Below, one piece after another: positions 6,222 through 13,981 of a stretch of DNA of 45,141 bases. This stretch comes from a virus. The stretch covers positions 1 through 45,141 of IMG/VR virus record IMGVR_UViG_3300045107_000301. One strand, written 5' to 3'. Each line of letters starts with the position of its first letter. The stretch's first letter is position 1. The notes under the pieces are model-generated. The model ran no database searches and was not told where the DNA came from. It saw only the letters and a list, made by a program, of their open reading frames with translations. Position numbers and translations under genes: made by a program.

Positions 6222-6657
6222 GCACCTGGACGCCGATACGTTCGCTCTGCTTCGCACCCTGGTGCATGCTCCGCTGGGTGCTCAACGCGACCGGGATGCC
6301 TGGCTGATCGTGGCGGATCGCCTGGCCGAAATCGGCCACCCGGCCGAGTGCCTCATCCGCCGCGCGGCCGAGGACGCCAACGACCCCGGGCCGTTTCCGC
6401 CGCCCCCGCAGACGCGGCTGGCCTGGGAGGTGTGGCATGACACCTCCTGGGGCGTGCAGATTCGCCTGGGCGAGGTGTCGGGGCCGGACCGGGCCGAGGT
6501 GCAATTCCGCGGCCCCCGCTCGACGCTGACGCTTGCGGTCGCGCTGGACGAGCATCGCCTGGCCGAGTTCCTGGCCGCCCTGCCGCCCGCGTCGGCTGCG
6601 GCGTTCCGGGACTGGAGAGCGGCGAGTTTCAGGGCCGCGACCGAGGGTGCATCATGA
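6214..6657 (+). CDS. TIGR02996 domain protein
   Basis: 147 aa from the GTG at 6214, overlapping the previous stop by eight bases. The N-terminal 50 residues are the TIGR02996 type: LRTLVHAPLGAQRDRDAW then LIVADRLAEIGHPAE. The C-terminal part has strands (GVQIRLGEVSGPDRAEVQF) and a helix-rich end (RLAEFLAALPPASAAAFRDW). Its stop overlaps the next ATG (6654-6657). In host genomes this domain is found on many unrelated C-terminal parts; its presence here is a strong host marker. Confidence 0.78.
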   Translation: MSEHLDADTFALLRTLVHAPLGAQRDRDAWLIVADRLAEIGHPAECLIRRAAEDANDPGPFPPPPQTRLAWEVWHDTSWGVQIRLGEVSGPDRAEVQFRGPRSTLTLAVALDEHRLAEFLAALPPASAAAFRDWRAASFRAATEGAS

Positions 6658-7022
6658 GCACGGACATTGACCGGGCCATTGTCCGGTCCCTGCGGCTTGC
6701 TTGGCGGGACGAGGAGGTAGGTGCTGTCCCAGGTGGGCGACGGCTCTACCTCCGCTGGACCGACGAGTCGGCCAGCGCTCCGGGGTGGGACGACTGGCGA
6801 TGGTGGGGCGAGGTGGATGCGGACGGCCGCATCACCTGGCAGGAGGACGCGGCGGACTGGTGGCTGGCAACCCGGGTTGCCGCGGATGTGCGGGCCGCCA
6901 CCGCCGAGGGGCGCTCTTCGGGCCGTCTGGTCGGTTGGCCCGTGGAGGTGCAGTGGTGCCGCCACGAACTTGATGGGCCAGCCGTGCGGGTGGCGGACTG
7001 GGCAAAAGAGGAACCATCGTGA
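6654..7022 (+). CDS. Trp-rich protein of unknown function
   Basis: 122 aa, coupled on both sides (ATGA at 6654-6657, GTGA at 7019-7022). It is unusually rich in tryptophan and acidic residues (GWDDWRWWGEVDADGRITW, AADWWLATRVAADV). The pattern of strands followed by a short helix suggests a small alpha-beta fold. No metal site, signal peptide or known motif is visible. Coupling with the TIGR02996 gene suggests joint function. Confidence 0.7.
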   Translation: MSTDIDRAIVRSLRLAWRDEEVGAVPGGRRLYLRWTDESASAPGWDDWRWWGEVDADGRITWQEDAADWWLATRVAADVRAATAEGRSSGRLVGWPVEVQWCRHELDGPAVRVADWAKEEPS

Positions 7023-7519
7023 TCGTGCCCCCCGCCTACCGTGCCACGACGCTCGCCGGGGAGGCCGACCTTTACCGACGGGCCGGCCTCCTTGACGCCT
7101 ATCTGGAGGTCCACAGCCTCGGCCTGATCCGTCTCGCAGGCGACGGCTTCGCGTGCGAGACCCGAGGAGCTTCCCCGGTCGTGGCTGAGTGGCTGCGACA
7201 GCATTCCGGCGAGGCGGCCAGCCTCATCGACGCCTGGTTGCTCGCCCGCTATTACGGCGAGGGGCCGAAGGTATTCCGCCCGACCTGGCGGCAATACCTG
7301 GCGCTGGAGCAGATCGCCCCGCAACTGACGCTCGCGGACTACGCCCAGCCGTTCCCCGTGATGGCGGTGGAGCTACCCGAGGAGGTTCGCCTGCGTCGGC
7401 GCGCAGACCACCTCGGCGGGCCGTTCGTGGCCTATATCGGCCGGACCTTACGCCGCCGGGTCCGTCGAGGCATCCGGCTGGCCGCCCAGGTGAGGCGGGT
7501 GCGTGCGACCGGCTCGTAG
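7019..7519 (+). CDS. unknown protein, last gene of plus-strand block
   Basis: 166 aa from a GTG overlapping the previous stop. Residues 10-90 are helical with LYRRAGLLDAYLEVHSLGLI and VAEWLRQHSGEAASLIDAWL; the C-terminus is strongly basic (TLRRRVRRGIRLAAQVRRVR). The last 88 bases overlap, in antisense, the 3' end of the minus-strand gene 7432-7890. Either both genes end in overlap or the basic tail here is partly the mirror of that gene; both starts have ribosome-binding sites or coupling, so both are kept. Confidence 0.62.
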   Translation: MIVPPAYRATTLAGEADLYRRAGLLDAYLEVHSLGLIRLAGDGFACETRGASPVVAEWLRQHSGEAASLIDAWLLARYYGEGPKVFRPTWRQYLALEQIAPQLTLADYAQPFPVMAVELPEEVRLRRRADHLGGPFVAYIGRTLRRRVRRGIRLAAQVRRVRATGS

Positions 7520-7890
7520 CGGACGGCGCAGGGGGCCAGGCCGCCCGCGAACTCGCAGCGGCCGAAAACCTGCAGGAGCCACGGCCGGATTGCCTCGGTG
7601 GCCCAGAGGAGCGGCCGGCCGTGCCCGCCGGGGTTGTACCCCCGCCCGACCGGCTCAGGCCCACGCCGGCCGCCTCGCCGCTGGTGCAGGTAGGACTCCA
7701 GCGTCCGATGGGAGCGACCGGCCGCCTGGGCGATCTGGGAGAGCGAGACGACCGCCGGCGGACCGGCCACCTCGGCCGGTGGGCCGGGGTGCCGCTCGGG
7801 GATGCCGTCGTCGTAGCGAGACGCGGCGGGGCGAGGTGCCCCGCGACAGGCAGAGGTGAAGGGGGAGATCGCCGGACGGTGGGGCTGCAC
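7432..7890 (-). CDS. putative helix-turn-helix protein, last gene of late operon
   Basis: 152 aa from a GTG with GGAGG seven bases upstream. Residues about 47-75 read as a helix-turn-helix (VVSLSQIAQAAGRSHRTLESYL), followed by a Gly/Arg-rich loop and a tryptophan-containing helix (LLWATEAIRPWLLQVFG). The first 45 residues are low-complexity and Pro/Ala rich. It overlaps the converging gene 7019-7519 by 88 bases. Position after the holin candidate suggests it is transcribed late, although the 172-base upstream gap could carry its own promoter. Confidence 0.6.
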   Translation of the reverse strand: MQPHRPAISPFTSACRGAPRPAASRYDDGIPERHPGPPAEVAGPPAVVSLSQIAQAAGRSHRTLESYLHQRRGGRRGPEPVGRGYNPGGHGRPLLWATEAIRPWLLQVFGRCEFAGGLAPCAVRYEPVARTRLTWAASRMPRRTRRRKVRPI

Positions 7891-8062
7891 GGGTGGCCTC
7901 CGGCGGACCAGCCCCGCGGACGGGCGGTAGCAGGCCGGCGCGTCGGGTCGGCCCTGCGGTGCCGCGGTGGCCGTCCCGGTCGCGGCAGGCCGACGTCGGA
8001 TCGGATTTCTCTCATCCTACGCCGCCGCCGCGCTCGCTGGAAGTCCACCCCGATACGGCCGT
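7891..8062. other. 172-base gap, no gene seen
   Basis: GC-rich except for an A/T-richer patch near 8000 (ATTTCTCTCATCC). I see no open frame with a ribosome-binding site, no convincing promoter and no strong hairpin. Confidence 0.5.
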
Positions 8063-8431
8063 TCAGTTCGCCGACGGGGGCGTCTCGGGAGGCCGCTTCG
8101 GCGTGGGTGCCGGCCCGCCCCAGGTCGTGTAGGTAGGGCCAGACGTGCTTATCACGCCTCGCACGATCCCCGGGTCGGCCGCCCGGATGACCGCCACCTT
8201 TGCCTGGGTGCGGACGGCCGCGTAGTGGGTGGCCGCCCACGCTGTCGCCAAGAGGCCCGCTACCGCCACGATCACGTTCTGGACAACCCCCGCCCACTCC
8301 TGGGCCTGCGACTGCGTCAGGAGGCCGAACGTCGTCAGGATCGCCAAGACTGGCGGCACGAGGGCCAGCCAGAACTCCGTCGATTGCCAGCCCGGCTTCA
8401 GGGGCGGCGTCGGCGTCACATCGCTTGCCAT
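8063..8431 (-). CDS. holin candidate, two membrane segments
   Basis: 122 aa; the ATG at 8431 has GAGGTGA six bases upstream. Two hydrophobic segments, residues about 22-42 (FWLALVPPVLAILTTFGLL) and 50-70 (VVQNVIVAVAGLLATAWAA), are joined by a short polar turn, with a charged N-terminus and a Pro-rich soluble tail (APTPKRPPETPP). Size and topology fit a class II holin that would permeabilise the inner membrane. It stands downstream of the structural genes, where lysis genes usually are, but no peptidoglycan hydrolase is recognisable beside it. Confidence 0.65.
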   Translation of the reverse strand: MASDVTPTPPLKPGWQSTEFWLALVPPVLAILTTFGLLTQSQAQEWAGVVQNVIVAVAGLLATAWAATHYAAVRTQAKVAVIRAADPGIVRGVISTSGPTYTTWGGPAPTPKRPPETPPSAN

Positions 8432-8452
8432 GCTTCACCTCGGGGAAGAAGA

Positions 8453-8476
8453 ACCCCGGCCGCCGGCGGCCGGGGT
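8453..8476. terminator. perfect 24-bp palindrome between late genes
   Basis: ACCCCGGCCGCC (8453-8464) is followed directly by its exact complement (8465-8476). It lies between the stop of the exported protein gene (8536) and the ribosome-binding site of the holin candidate. As RNA it forms a very stable stem; without a U-run it may lower, rather than stop, transcription into the holin gene. Confidence 0.6.
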
Positions 8477-8535
8477 GGGGAGACTGCCGGCCGCCTGACC
8501 CGCCGGCCGCGCGCGGGAGATGGGATCACCTCCTC

Positions 8536-8811
8536 TCAGCGGCCGAACTCGATCACGGTCAGGTCCGCCCGCCTGCGAAAGAAGCCGCCGCGGCGGCCGA
8601 AATCGATCACGGTCGTCTGCCGGGGCACGCTGCCCAGCACGACGGGCGGCGGGCCGAAGCGGCGGTTGTCCTCGAACAGGACGACCGTCTGCGGGGCACG
8701 GCCGCCGAAGGCAACCGGCGGCGGAGCGTTGCAGTGGCCGGCCCTGGCGGCCTCGGGCAGCCCCAGGAGCATCACGGCCAGGATCAGGAGCAGGAACAGG
8801 GTACGCACGGG
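8536..8811 (-). CDS. small exported protein with repeated V-I-D-F-G motif
   Basis: 91 aa from the GTG at 8811 (GAGG five bases upstream, giving VRTLFLLLILAVMLLG); an alternative ATG at 8829 overlaps the previous stop. Residues 1-24 form a signal peptide ending at ARAGHC or ARA. The mature part is a set of short imperfect repeats: APQTVVLFEDNRRFG, RQTTVIDFGRRGGFF and ADLTVIEFGR. A single Cys in GHC follows the signal. It is coupled to the upstream cytochrome gene and is likely periplasmic; function unknown. Confidence 0.65.
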   Translation of the reverse strand, partial: PVRTLFLLLILAVMLLGLPEAARAGHCNAPPPVAFGGRAPQTVVLFEDNRRFGPPPVVLGSVPRQTTVIDFGRRGGFFRRRADLTVIEFGR

Positions 8812-8828
8812 CACCTCGCTTTCTGGCA

Positions 8829-9941
8829 TCAGGAGGAGGAAGGCAAGTTGACCCACTCGCGGAACTCGGCCTCCGTGAGTGGCTTGGCCGGATCGGGCGG
8901 CATCCGTTTCTTGGGGTCGGGGTGGTGGAGCCTCGCCCATACCTTGACCCGCTCCGCGAACTTCATGCGGGGGTAGTCCGCGAGCGTGAAGCCGTGGTTC
9001 TTCGTGCGGTCGGCCTCGTTGTGGCACGCAGCACACCGCTCGGCCGACCCCTTCCACGCGGCCAGGGCGTTGCCATCCGGCGGCGCGGTGAGTAGCGGTC
9101 CGCCAGCCGGCGGACCCGGGAGAGCGCCCGCGGTCGAGCCGGCCCCGCTCGTCGTGACCTTCACGTCGGCCGAGGGGGCCGCGTTCATGGCCCGCGCCGC
9201 CTCGCGGATGGCGATCCCCTTGGCGATGATCTCGGCACTCCGCGCCGCGCCATCGGCCGCCTGCTGCGTGAGCTTGGCGTGGTCGCCGGCCGCCTGCCCC
9301 GCCAGCCCCTGCGCCCCCTGAGCAAGCAGGGACGCTTGCTGGTACAGGGCATTCAGGTCGGTATCGCCGTAGACCTTGAGAGCGGCTTCGGTGGAGTAGC
9401 CGTACTGCGTCGAGCCGGTCAGGCCGTGTTCGCCGAAGGCGGCGTAACTGGACCGCACTCCCTGTACGCGGTACGGTTCCCGGCCGAAACCGTCCCAGCG
9501 GAAATTGCCCGTCAGCCCCAGGGTGTTGACCCACTCCTGAAACTCGGCCGTTTCCTGGGCGCTGGCCCGCAGCTTGGCTTCCGCCTGGTTGCGGTAGGCG
9601 GCGATCTCCAGCAGTTTTGCCCGCCAGCCCGGGTCGGTCGGTTTGGGCATTTCCGGACCCTTGTCGCGGTAGTACGCCGCTCGGGTGTACCGCCACTCCC
9701 AGGTGGTCGAGGGGACGTAGTAGGGCTGGCCGTAGTGGTTGTAACCAATTGTGTACGCGGTCGAGTACACTTTCTCGCGGGTATAGGGGTAGCCGCCCGC
9801 CCACCAGAAGCCGTCGCGGTAGGTGTAGTCCCCGCCGACGTAGCCGTCGGCGTAGTCGCTCGCGACAGCCGGCGAGGGGATCAGGGCCAGGACCATGCCG
9901 GTCAGCAAGGCCAGGCAAAAGAGGAACGCGGCCAGTCGCAT
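8829..9941 (-). CDS. exported c-type cytochrome, monohaem
   Basis: 370 aa starting at the ATGA overlap with the upstream gene. Residues 1-27 are a signal peptide (FLFCLALLTGMVLALIPSPA, cut near AVA-SD). The next 90 residues are Tyr/Trp rich (GYVGGDYTYRDGFWWAGGYP), and residues about 190-280 form an Ala-rich helix. A C-terminal cytochrome c domain has the haem motif C303-A-A-C-H307, and Met347 in KKRMPPDPAKPL is a plausible sixth ligand, followed by the usual C-terminal helix (LTEAEFREWV). Protein would mature outside the inner membrane using host haem-attachment machinery. I know of no such gene as a standard member of a phage late operon. Confidence 0.82.
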   Translation of the reverse strand: MRLAAFLFCLALLTGMVLALIPSPAVASDYADGYVGGDYTYRDGFWWAGGYPYTREKVYSTAYTIGYNHYGQPYYVPSTTWEWRYTRAAYYRDKGPEMPKPTDPGWRAKLLEIAAYRNQAEAKLRASAQETAEFQEWVNTLGLTGNFRWDGFGREPYRVQGVRSSYAAFGEHGLTGSTQYGYSTEAALKVYGDTDLNALYQQASLLAQGAQGLAGQAAGDHAKLTQQAADGAARSAEIIAKGIAIREAARAMNAAPSADVKVTTSGAGSTAGALPGPPAGGPLLTAPPDGNALAAWKGSAERCAACHNEADRTKNHGFTLADYPRMKFAERVKVWARLHHPDPKKRMPPDPAKPLTEAEFREWVNLPSSS

Positions 9942-11848
9942 CACTTGCCTCCCGGCACGGCGGCCGGCTTGGGGTCGGCGAACTTCAACTCGGCCCGTGC
10001 CTTCGCGGCCCGGGTCATCTGGAAGGAGTAAGTCAGCGCCCAGACGGGGCGGGTGACGCCGGCCCGTCTGGCAATCAACTTGATCGCGGGGTCCTCGGCC
10101 ACGAACTCGCCGTTGTCCGCCTCGCTCGCCGGCCGGAAGACCGCCGCGAACGCCAGCCGGGCAGCCGGTGCGGCCACGCCAATGCCCACCTCGGCCAGCG
10201 AGGAGCGTGCATCGACGAGGTCGTACTTGTACCGCCGCCACGCGTTTGCAATCGCCTCCCCGGCCATGCGAGCGGCCAGTTTGGCATCGGCCGCCTTGCT
10301 GTCCTTGAACCACGGCCCTGTCACCCGGAACAGCACCTCGGCGTAGTCCTCGCGGCCCCGCCGGAACATCTTGGACAGGTCACCCCGGTACTGCGCGGCC
10401 AACCGCTCCACCGTCTCCTTGCGCCCCCGCACGTTGGGTTTCTTGACCAGGCCCGTGTCATCAAAGACACCCCCATCCTTGCGGATGAGGTCCTGCACGT
10501 CGTTGGGGGCCGGTTTCCAGCCATCGTCGCCGCCGAGGTTGTGGCAGCGGATGCACGAAACGGCACACTCCAACCGGCCCGTGAAGGGGGCAGGGATCTC
10601 GTGGTCGCGCACGATGTCGGGCGGGGCCTCATCCTGCAAGTCGCCGGCGGCGTTCGTCAGCGCGAAGCCGTGCAACCCGTTGGTCTTGACCCAGATGATC
10701 TCGCGGGCGGCGTCCTTGAACTCGGCCAGGTTGTAGAGCGGGTCCTCGTCCACGTCGATCGTGTCGTCGGAGGGGTCGTGGGTGACCGAGATCAGGCCGG
10801 CGAAATCGCGCACGTTGGGGTGCTGGAACAAGTCGATCCGCCGCGGCTTACCCGTGACATTGGAGCGAGCCAGCCCGACGCGGGAGTCACCGTCCAGCCG
10901 CTCGAACAGGTCCTTCGCCGTGAACCCGGCATCGACCTTGCCCAGCCCCAGCGACTCGAAGAGGGCGTCCTCGGCCGTCCCCCTGGCCGGCTTGCGGACG
11001 ATCCCCGAGGCGTCGTAGTAGAGCCCGCCGAAGACCTGGCGGTACACCCCCTTGCCCCGGATCGTCGAGAGGAAGCGAGCCACGAGGTAGCGCCACTCGA
11101 CGACGGGGGCTTCCGTATTGAGCAGGTCCTGCAACCGCTCATGCGAGGGTGCATCGAGGTGCGGGGCATTGAACCGCAGCACATCGCCGGCCCGGGCGGC
11201 GTCGGCCACCTTCACGCTCCGCCAGGTCGAGGTGCCGGCCGGCACCTCGACCGTCTCCTCGGCCTCGTACTCGAACCCCTTCGGGAACTCCTGCCCGCGG
11301 GCGTCCTTGCCGCCGGGCCAGACCTTCTTGACCTTGCGAGTCTCTTGCACGGTCCCGCGTGATTTGACGCGCACGATCTGCCCCTCGTCGGCCGCCCGCT
11401 CCAGCGTGGCCGGCGTCAGGAGTAGCGAGAACTCCGGGTTGAACCGCAACTCCTCCCAGACGCGCAGGAGGCGGTTGGTGTCCTCGGCCTTCGGCGCGAA
11501 CGACCGCAGGTCCACGAGCGCCAGCATGCCGCCGGCAACGGGGAGGGGACGGGCGATGTTCGGGTTGGTCGAGACGTAGTTCATGGTCAGAGCGACGACC
11601 TTTTGCGCGTCGGGGCCGTCGTTGCGCACCCAGACGTAGCGGAGGAACAGCGCGTCGGTCGGGGACAGTTGCTTGCGGGCCAGACGGCCTTCCACGTCGG
11701 CCAGCGCCGCCCGCGAAGCGTCATCGGGCACGGGCAATCGCTCCAGGGCTGGCGGCACGGCCGGCTTCTCCTGCGCGAACGCCGGGCCAGCGGCCAGCGC
11801 GGCCAGCAGAGTCAGCACGCACAGCAGGGCAGTCGCCACGACTCGCAC
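9941..11848 (-). CDS. large exported protein with one CxxCH haem-binding motif
   Basis: 635 aa. A clear signal peptide (residues 1-25, TALLCVLTLLAALAAGPAFA) precedes a long region with no family I recognise; C432-I-R-C-H436 is a covalent haem motif, followed by GGDDGWKPAPNDVQDLIRKDGG. Length is far above that of a simple cytochrome c, as in the multi-domain cytochromes common in planctomycetes. The TGA overlaps the ATG of the second cytochrome (9939-9943), so the two are translated together and may form one electron-transfer or haem-binding complex in the periplasm. The start is the only ATG before the signal sequence. Confidence 0.82.
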   Translation of the reverse strand: MRVVATALLCVLTLLAALAAGPAFAQEKPAVPPALERLPVPDDASRAALADVEGRLARKQLSPTDALFLRYVWVRNDGPDAQKVVALTMNYVSTNPNIARPLPVAGGMLALVDLRSFAPKAEDTNRLLRVWEELRFNPEFSLLLTPATLERAADEGQIVRVKSRGTVQETRKVKKVWPGGKDARGQEFPKGFEYEAEETVEVPAGTSTWRSVKVADAARAGDVLRFNAPHLDAPSHERLQDLLNTEAPVVEWRYLVARFLSTIRGKGVYRQVFGGLYYDASGIVRKPARGTAEDALFESLGLGKVDAGFTAKDLFERLDGDSRVGLARSNVTGKPRRIDLFQHPNVRDFAGLISVTHDPSDDTIDVDEDPLYNLAEFKDAAREIIWVKTNGLHGFALTNAAGDLQDEAPPDIVRDHEIPAPFTGRLECAVSCIRCHNLGGDDGWKPAPNDVQDLIRKDGGVFDDTGLVKKPNVRGRKETVERLAAQYRGDLSKMFRRGREDYAEVLFRVTGPWFKDSKAADAKLAARMAGEAIANAWRRYKYDLVDARSSLAEVGIGVAAPAARLAFAAVFRPASEADNGEFVAEDPAIKLIARRAGVTRPVWALTYSFQMTRAAKARAELKFADPKPAAVPGGK

Positions 11849-11858
11849 ACGGGCACCC

Positions 11859-12236
11859 TCACCTCAACCCGAGCAACAGTCGCAGGCACTCGCGGACCCG
11901 ACCGCCCTCCTCCGCGAGCGGCCCGCCCTCGGCTCGCAGGTCGGCCGGCACGCACCACGACCAGTGGCCCGCGCCCCCCGACTGCCACTCCACATCGAAG
12001 GCCCGGTCGCTCGCCACGTCGTCCCACGCCAGCCGGATCGACCCGGCTGGGGTCACCACCACCTCCGGCTGCGGCAGCAGGGCGACGAGCCCATGCGTGC
12101 GGCGGTCGAGGTCGAGGACGAAGTCGCGGCAGGCACTCACGGCCGATGGCCACGGCCCCAGGCTGCCCAGATGGTCCCAGTCGTCCTCCAGCGTGGCCAC
12201 CGCGTCGAGGCGGCAGAGCAGGGCCTTCACGTCCAC
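11859..12236 (-). CDS. unknown protein between protease and cytochromes
   Basis: 125 aa from the GTG at 12236, which has GGGAGGTG well placed; longer frames run back through the protease gene and are rejected. Residues 10-30 (AVATLEDDWDHLGSLGPWPS) start with an acidic Trp-containing segment seen in small planctomycete proteins of the form DDWD, followed by a helix (AVSACRDFVLDLDRR), strands (PEVVVTPAGSIRLAW) and an acidic tail. No signal peptide. It is the only visibly cytosolic member inside the envelope cassette. Confidence 0.68.
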   Translation of the reverse strand: MDVKALLCRLDAVATLEDDWDHLGSLGPWPSAVSACRDFVLDLDRRTHGLVALLPQPEVVVTPAGSIRLAWDDVASDRAFDVEWQSGGAGHWSWCVPADLRAEGGPLAEEGGRVRECLRLLLGLR

Positions 12237-12253
12237 GGGGCACCTCCCTCGGG

Positions 12254-13150
12254 TCAGGCAGGCGGGGTGACGGTGTAGCCGCCCGCTCGCAGGGCATCGG
12301 CCAGCACGGCCGCGGGCACGGCCACCGTGGCAGCCGGGGTCGGCTGCGGCGGCGTAGGCGTCGGGGTTGGGGCGGGGACCGGCGCACCGCGCACGGTCCA
12401 GAAGTCGCCCGCCAGTTGCGGGCTCGTCGCGTACTCGTAGGGGATCGTGCCATATCCCCCCTGGCCCCACTGCGGCCCCCAACTGTTGCGGAACTTGAAG
12501 CGCCGCGCCGCATCGTCGTAGCCGACGATCAGCACGTCGTGGCCGCCCAGGACCGACTCTCCACGACCCGGCATGGGCACCACGCCCGTGCGAGCAACCG
12601 CGTCGGACTCGAACGACTCGTAGACCGTGAAACCGAAGATGAAGGGGTCGCCGCTGGCCAGGCAGGACCGCATCTGGTCGATCTGCTGCGGGACGCTCAG
12701 ATACTGCCCGATCTTGCGGCCGGCCGCCTGGTCGTAGCACTCCTGGCGGGGTTTGGTCGCCAGGAGTGCCGGGTCGTAGGGCCAGAGACTCTCATCGCAC
12801 CAGCCCCAGCGAGCCAGCGCCTTGAGCATGTCCCGGTTCGACACGCCGGAGTCCGAGTTGATGGTGCCCATCAACTGCCGGGCGTTGTAGTAGAGAAATA
12901 GCCGCGACGGCATCGAAGCTGTGGGGGCCTGCTGCTGTCGCAGGAGCGCGAAGACGATGTCGGCGGCGCAGGAATTGGGGCCGCACGAGCCAATCCGCCC
13001 CTGGTCCCAGGCGGGCTCGAACGGAGCCGGCAGCGGGGGGACGGCGAGGTCCACGGCCGGGGGCAGGGCGTACCGGATCGGGGCGGTATAGCGCAGGTCC
13101 CGGAAGTCGGGCAGGTCGCGGACCCAGCCGTACCGGCGGGGATTGCTCAT
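12254..13150 (-). CDS. papain-like (C1 family) cysteine protease
   Basis: 298 aa from the ATG overlapping the previous stop (13147-13150). The N-terminus has the WVRDLPDFRDLRY and LPPAVDL segments found in bacterial and viral C1 peptidases. Catalytic residues are all present: Q50 in WDQGRIG, C56 in GSCGPNSCA, H204 in GGHDVLIVGYD and N222 in FRNSWGPQWGQGGYG. After residue 240 comes a Pro/Thr linker (PAPTPTPTPPQPTP) and a 25-residue helical end. No signal peptide. Being in the late operon after the fibre genes, it may act on virion proteins, on the receptor or in lysis; the sequence alone does not choose. Confidence 0.9.
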   Translation of the reverse strand: MSNPRRYGWVRDLPDFRDLRYTAPIRYALPPAVDLAVPPLPAPFEPAWDQGRIGSCGPNSCAADIVFALLRQQQAPTASMPSRLFLYYNARQLMGTINSDSGVSNRDMLKALARWGWCDESLWPYDPALLATKPRQECYDQAAGRKIGQYLSVPQQIDQMRSCLASGDPFIFGFTVYESFESDAVARTGVVPMPGRGESVLGGHDVLIVGYDDAARRFKFRNSWGPQWGQGGYGTIPYEYATSPQLAGDFWTVRGAPVPAPTPTPTPPQPTPAATVAVPAAVLADALRAGGYTVTPPA

Positions 13151-13485
13151 CGGTCGTGCTCCGGGTGGTGCCGCTGCGGGCAGGCGTGCCCGTTGCGGCT
13201 CGGTACGTCGGCCGTCACGTCGGCCTCGTGATCGAAAGGGCGCAGGTGGCGCACCTCGGCAAGCACCTGCTCGAAGCCGCGAGCGACGGCGGCGCGATCC
13301 TCGGCGGCGATCCGCTCCGAGGACTCCCGCTGCGAGGCGCACACCCGCTCAAAGGCGGCGAGCGTTTCCTTGCGGTCGGTGGACTGCGTGGTCAGAAACC
13401 AGCGGGCGAGCGCAACGAAGCCGGCGAATGCCAGGGGGATGACGACGTATGGCCCCCAGGCGGGATTGATGGCAGTCAGATCCAC
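13147..13485 (-). CDS. membrane-anchored coiled-coil protein (holin/spanin-like)
   Basis: 112 aa from a GTG. One membrane segment (residues about 10-30, WGPYVVIPLAFAGFVALARW) is followed by a helical charged region (STDRKETLAAFERVCASQRE, then SERIAAEDRAAVARGFEQVL) and a His-rich tail (CPQRHHPEHD). This is the topology of phage proteins placed before endolysins in the class of N-in one-TM holins or inner-membrane spanins. It is coupled to the papain-like protease gene, which occupies the endolysin position. Confidence 0.6.
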   Translation of the reverse strand: MDLTAINPAWGPYVVIPLAFAGFVALARWFLTTQSTDRKETLAAFERVCASQRESSERIAAEDRAAVARGFEQVLAEVRHLRPFDHEADVTADVPSRNGHACPQRHHPEHDR

Positions 13486-13572
13486 GGCCGCAACTCCGAG
13501 CGGGGGTCAGTGACGGACGGGGTCGATGTCCCATCGTCCCGACTTGCGTGAGTGGCGGTCAATCCAAGGGGA

Positions 13573-13968
13573 TCAGAGGAGCCCTTGCTCCGTGCAGACG
13601 GCGACGTAGGCCGTGACCAGTGCGTCCATCGCCGAGGCGATCCGCGAGTCGGTCAGGGCCAGGGCGTTCAGGTCGCCCACCCGCAACTCGGTCAGGTTGA
13701 CGCTCGACAGGACCGGGTTGGTGCCGGCGGGCAGCGTCTCACCGGCCAGGACACCGATCCGGCGGTCGGAGTCGGGAGCGGCCTCCCACGCATCCGCGTA
13801 GGCGATCCGCGTCGGGTCCACGACCCGGCAGCGACGGTTGACACCGACCAGCCGGCGCGGGCTGGTGATGCCGTTGCCCGACATGGTCAGCGACTCGACC
13901 GTCCACTGGTCGAAGGTCTTCTCCGGGACCGCGGGCACGATCAGGGCAGCGCTGGCGGGGATGCTCAC
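13573..13968 (-). CDS. putative virion protein
   Basis: 131 aa, just downstream of the collar-fibre gene on the same strand. It is strand-rich and uncharged at the start (MSIPASAALIVPAVPEKTFD) with a C-terminal helix (DSRIASAMDALVTAYVAVC). GAGGTGTCCC lies just before the ATG. No signal peptide or membrane segment. Its place among tail genes suggests a fibre-associated or assembly protein, but no family is recognised. Confidence 0.65.
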   Translation of the reverse strand: MSIPASAALIVPAVPEKTFDQWTVESLTMSGNGITSPRRLVGVNRRCRVVDPTRIAYADAWEAAPDSDRRIGVLAGETLPAGTNPVLSSVNLTELRVGDLNALALTDSRIASAMDALVTAYVAVCTEQGLL

Positions 13969-13981
13969 GGGACACCTCGCA

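Noticed and set aside
7224-8438. Long minus-strand open frame of 404 codons
   Set aside because: Pro/Arg/Gly-rich shadow typical of high-GC DNA; it crosses the better supported holin and helix-turn-helix genes in another frame.
8536-9918. One 460-codon minus-strand gene covering the exported protein
   Set aside because: The upstream part is the wrong frame of the cytochrome gene; the signal peptide and ribosome-binding site define the start at 8811.
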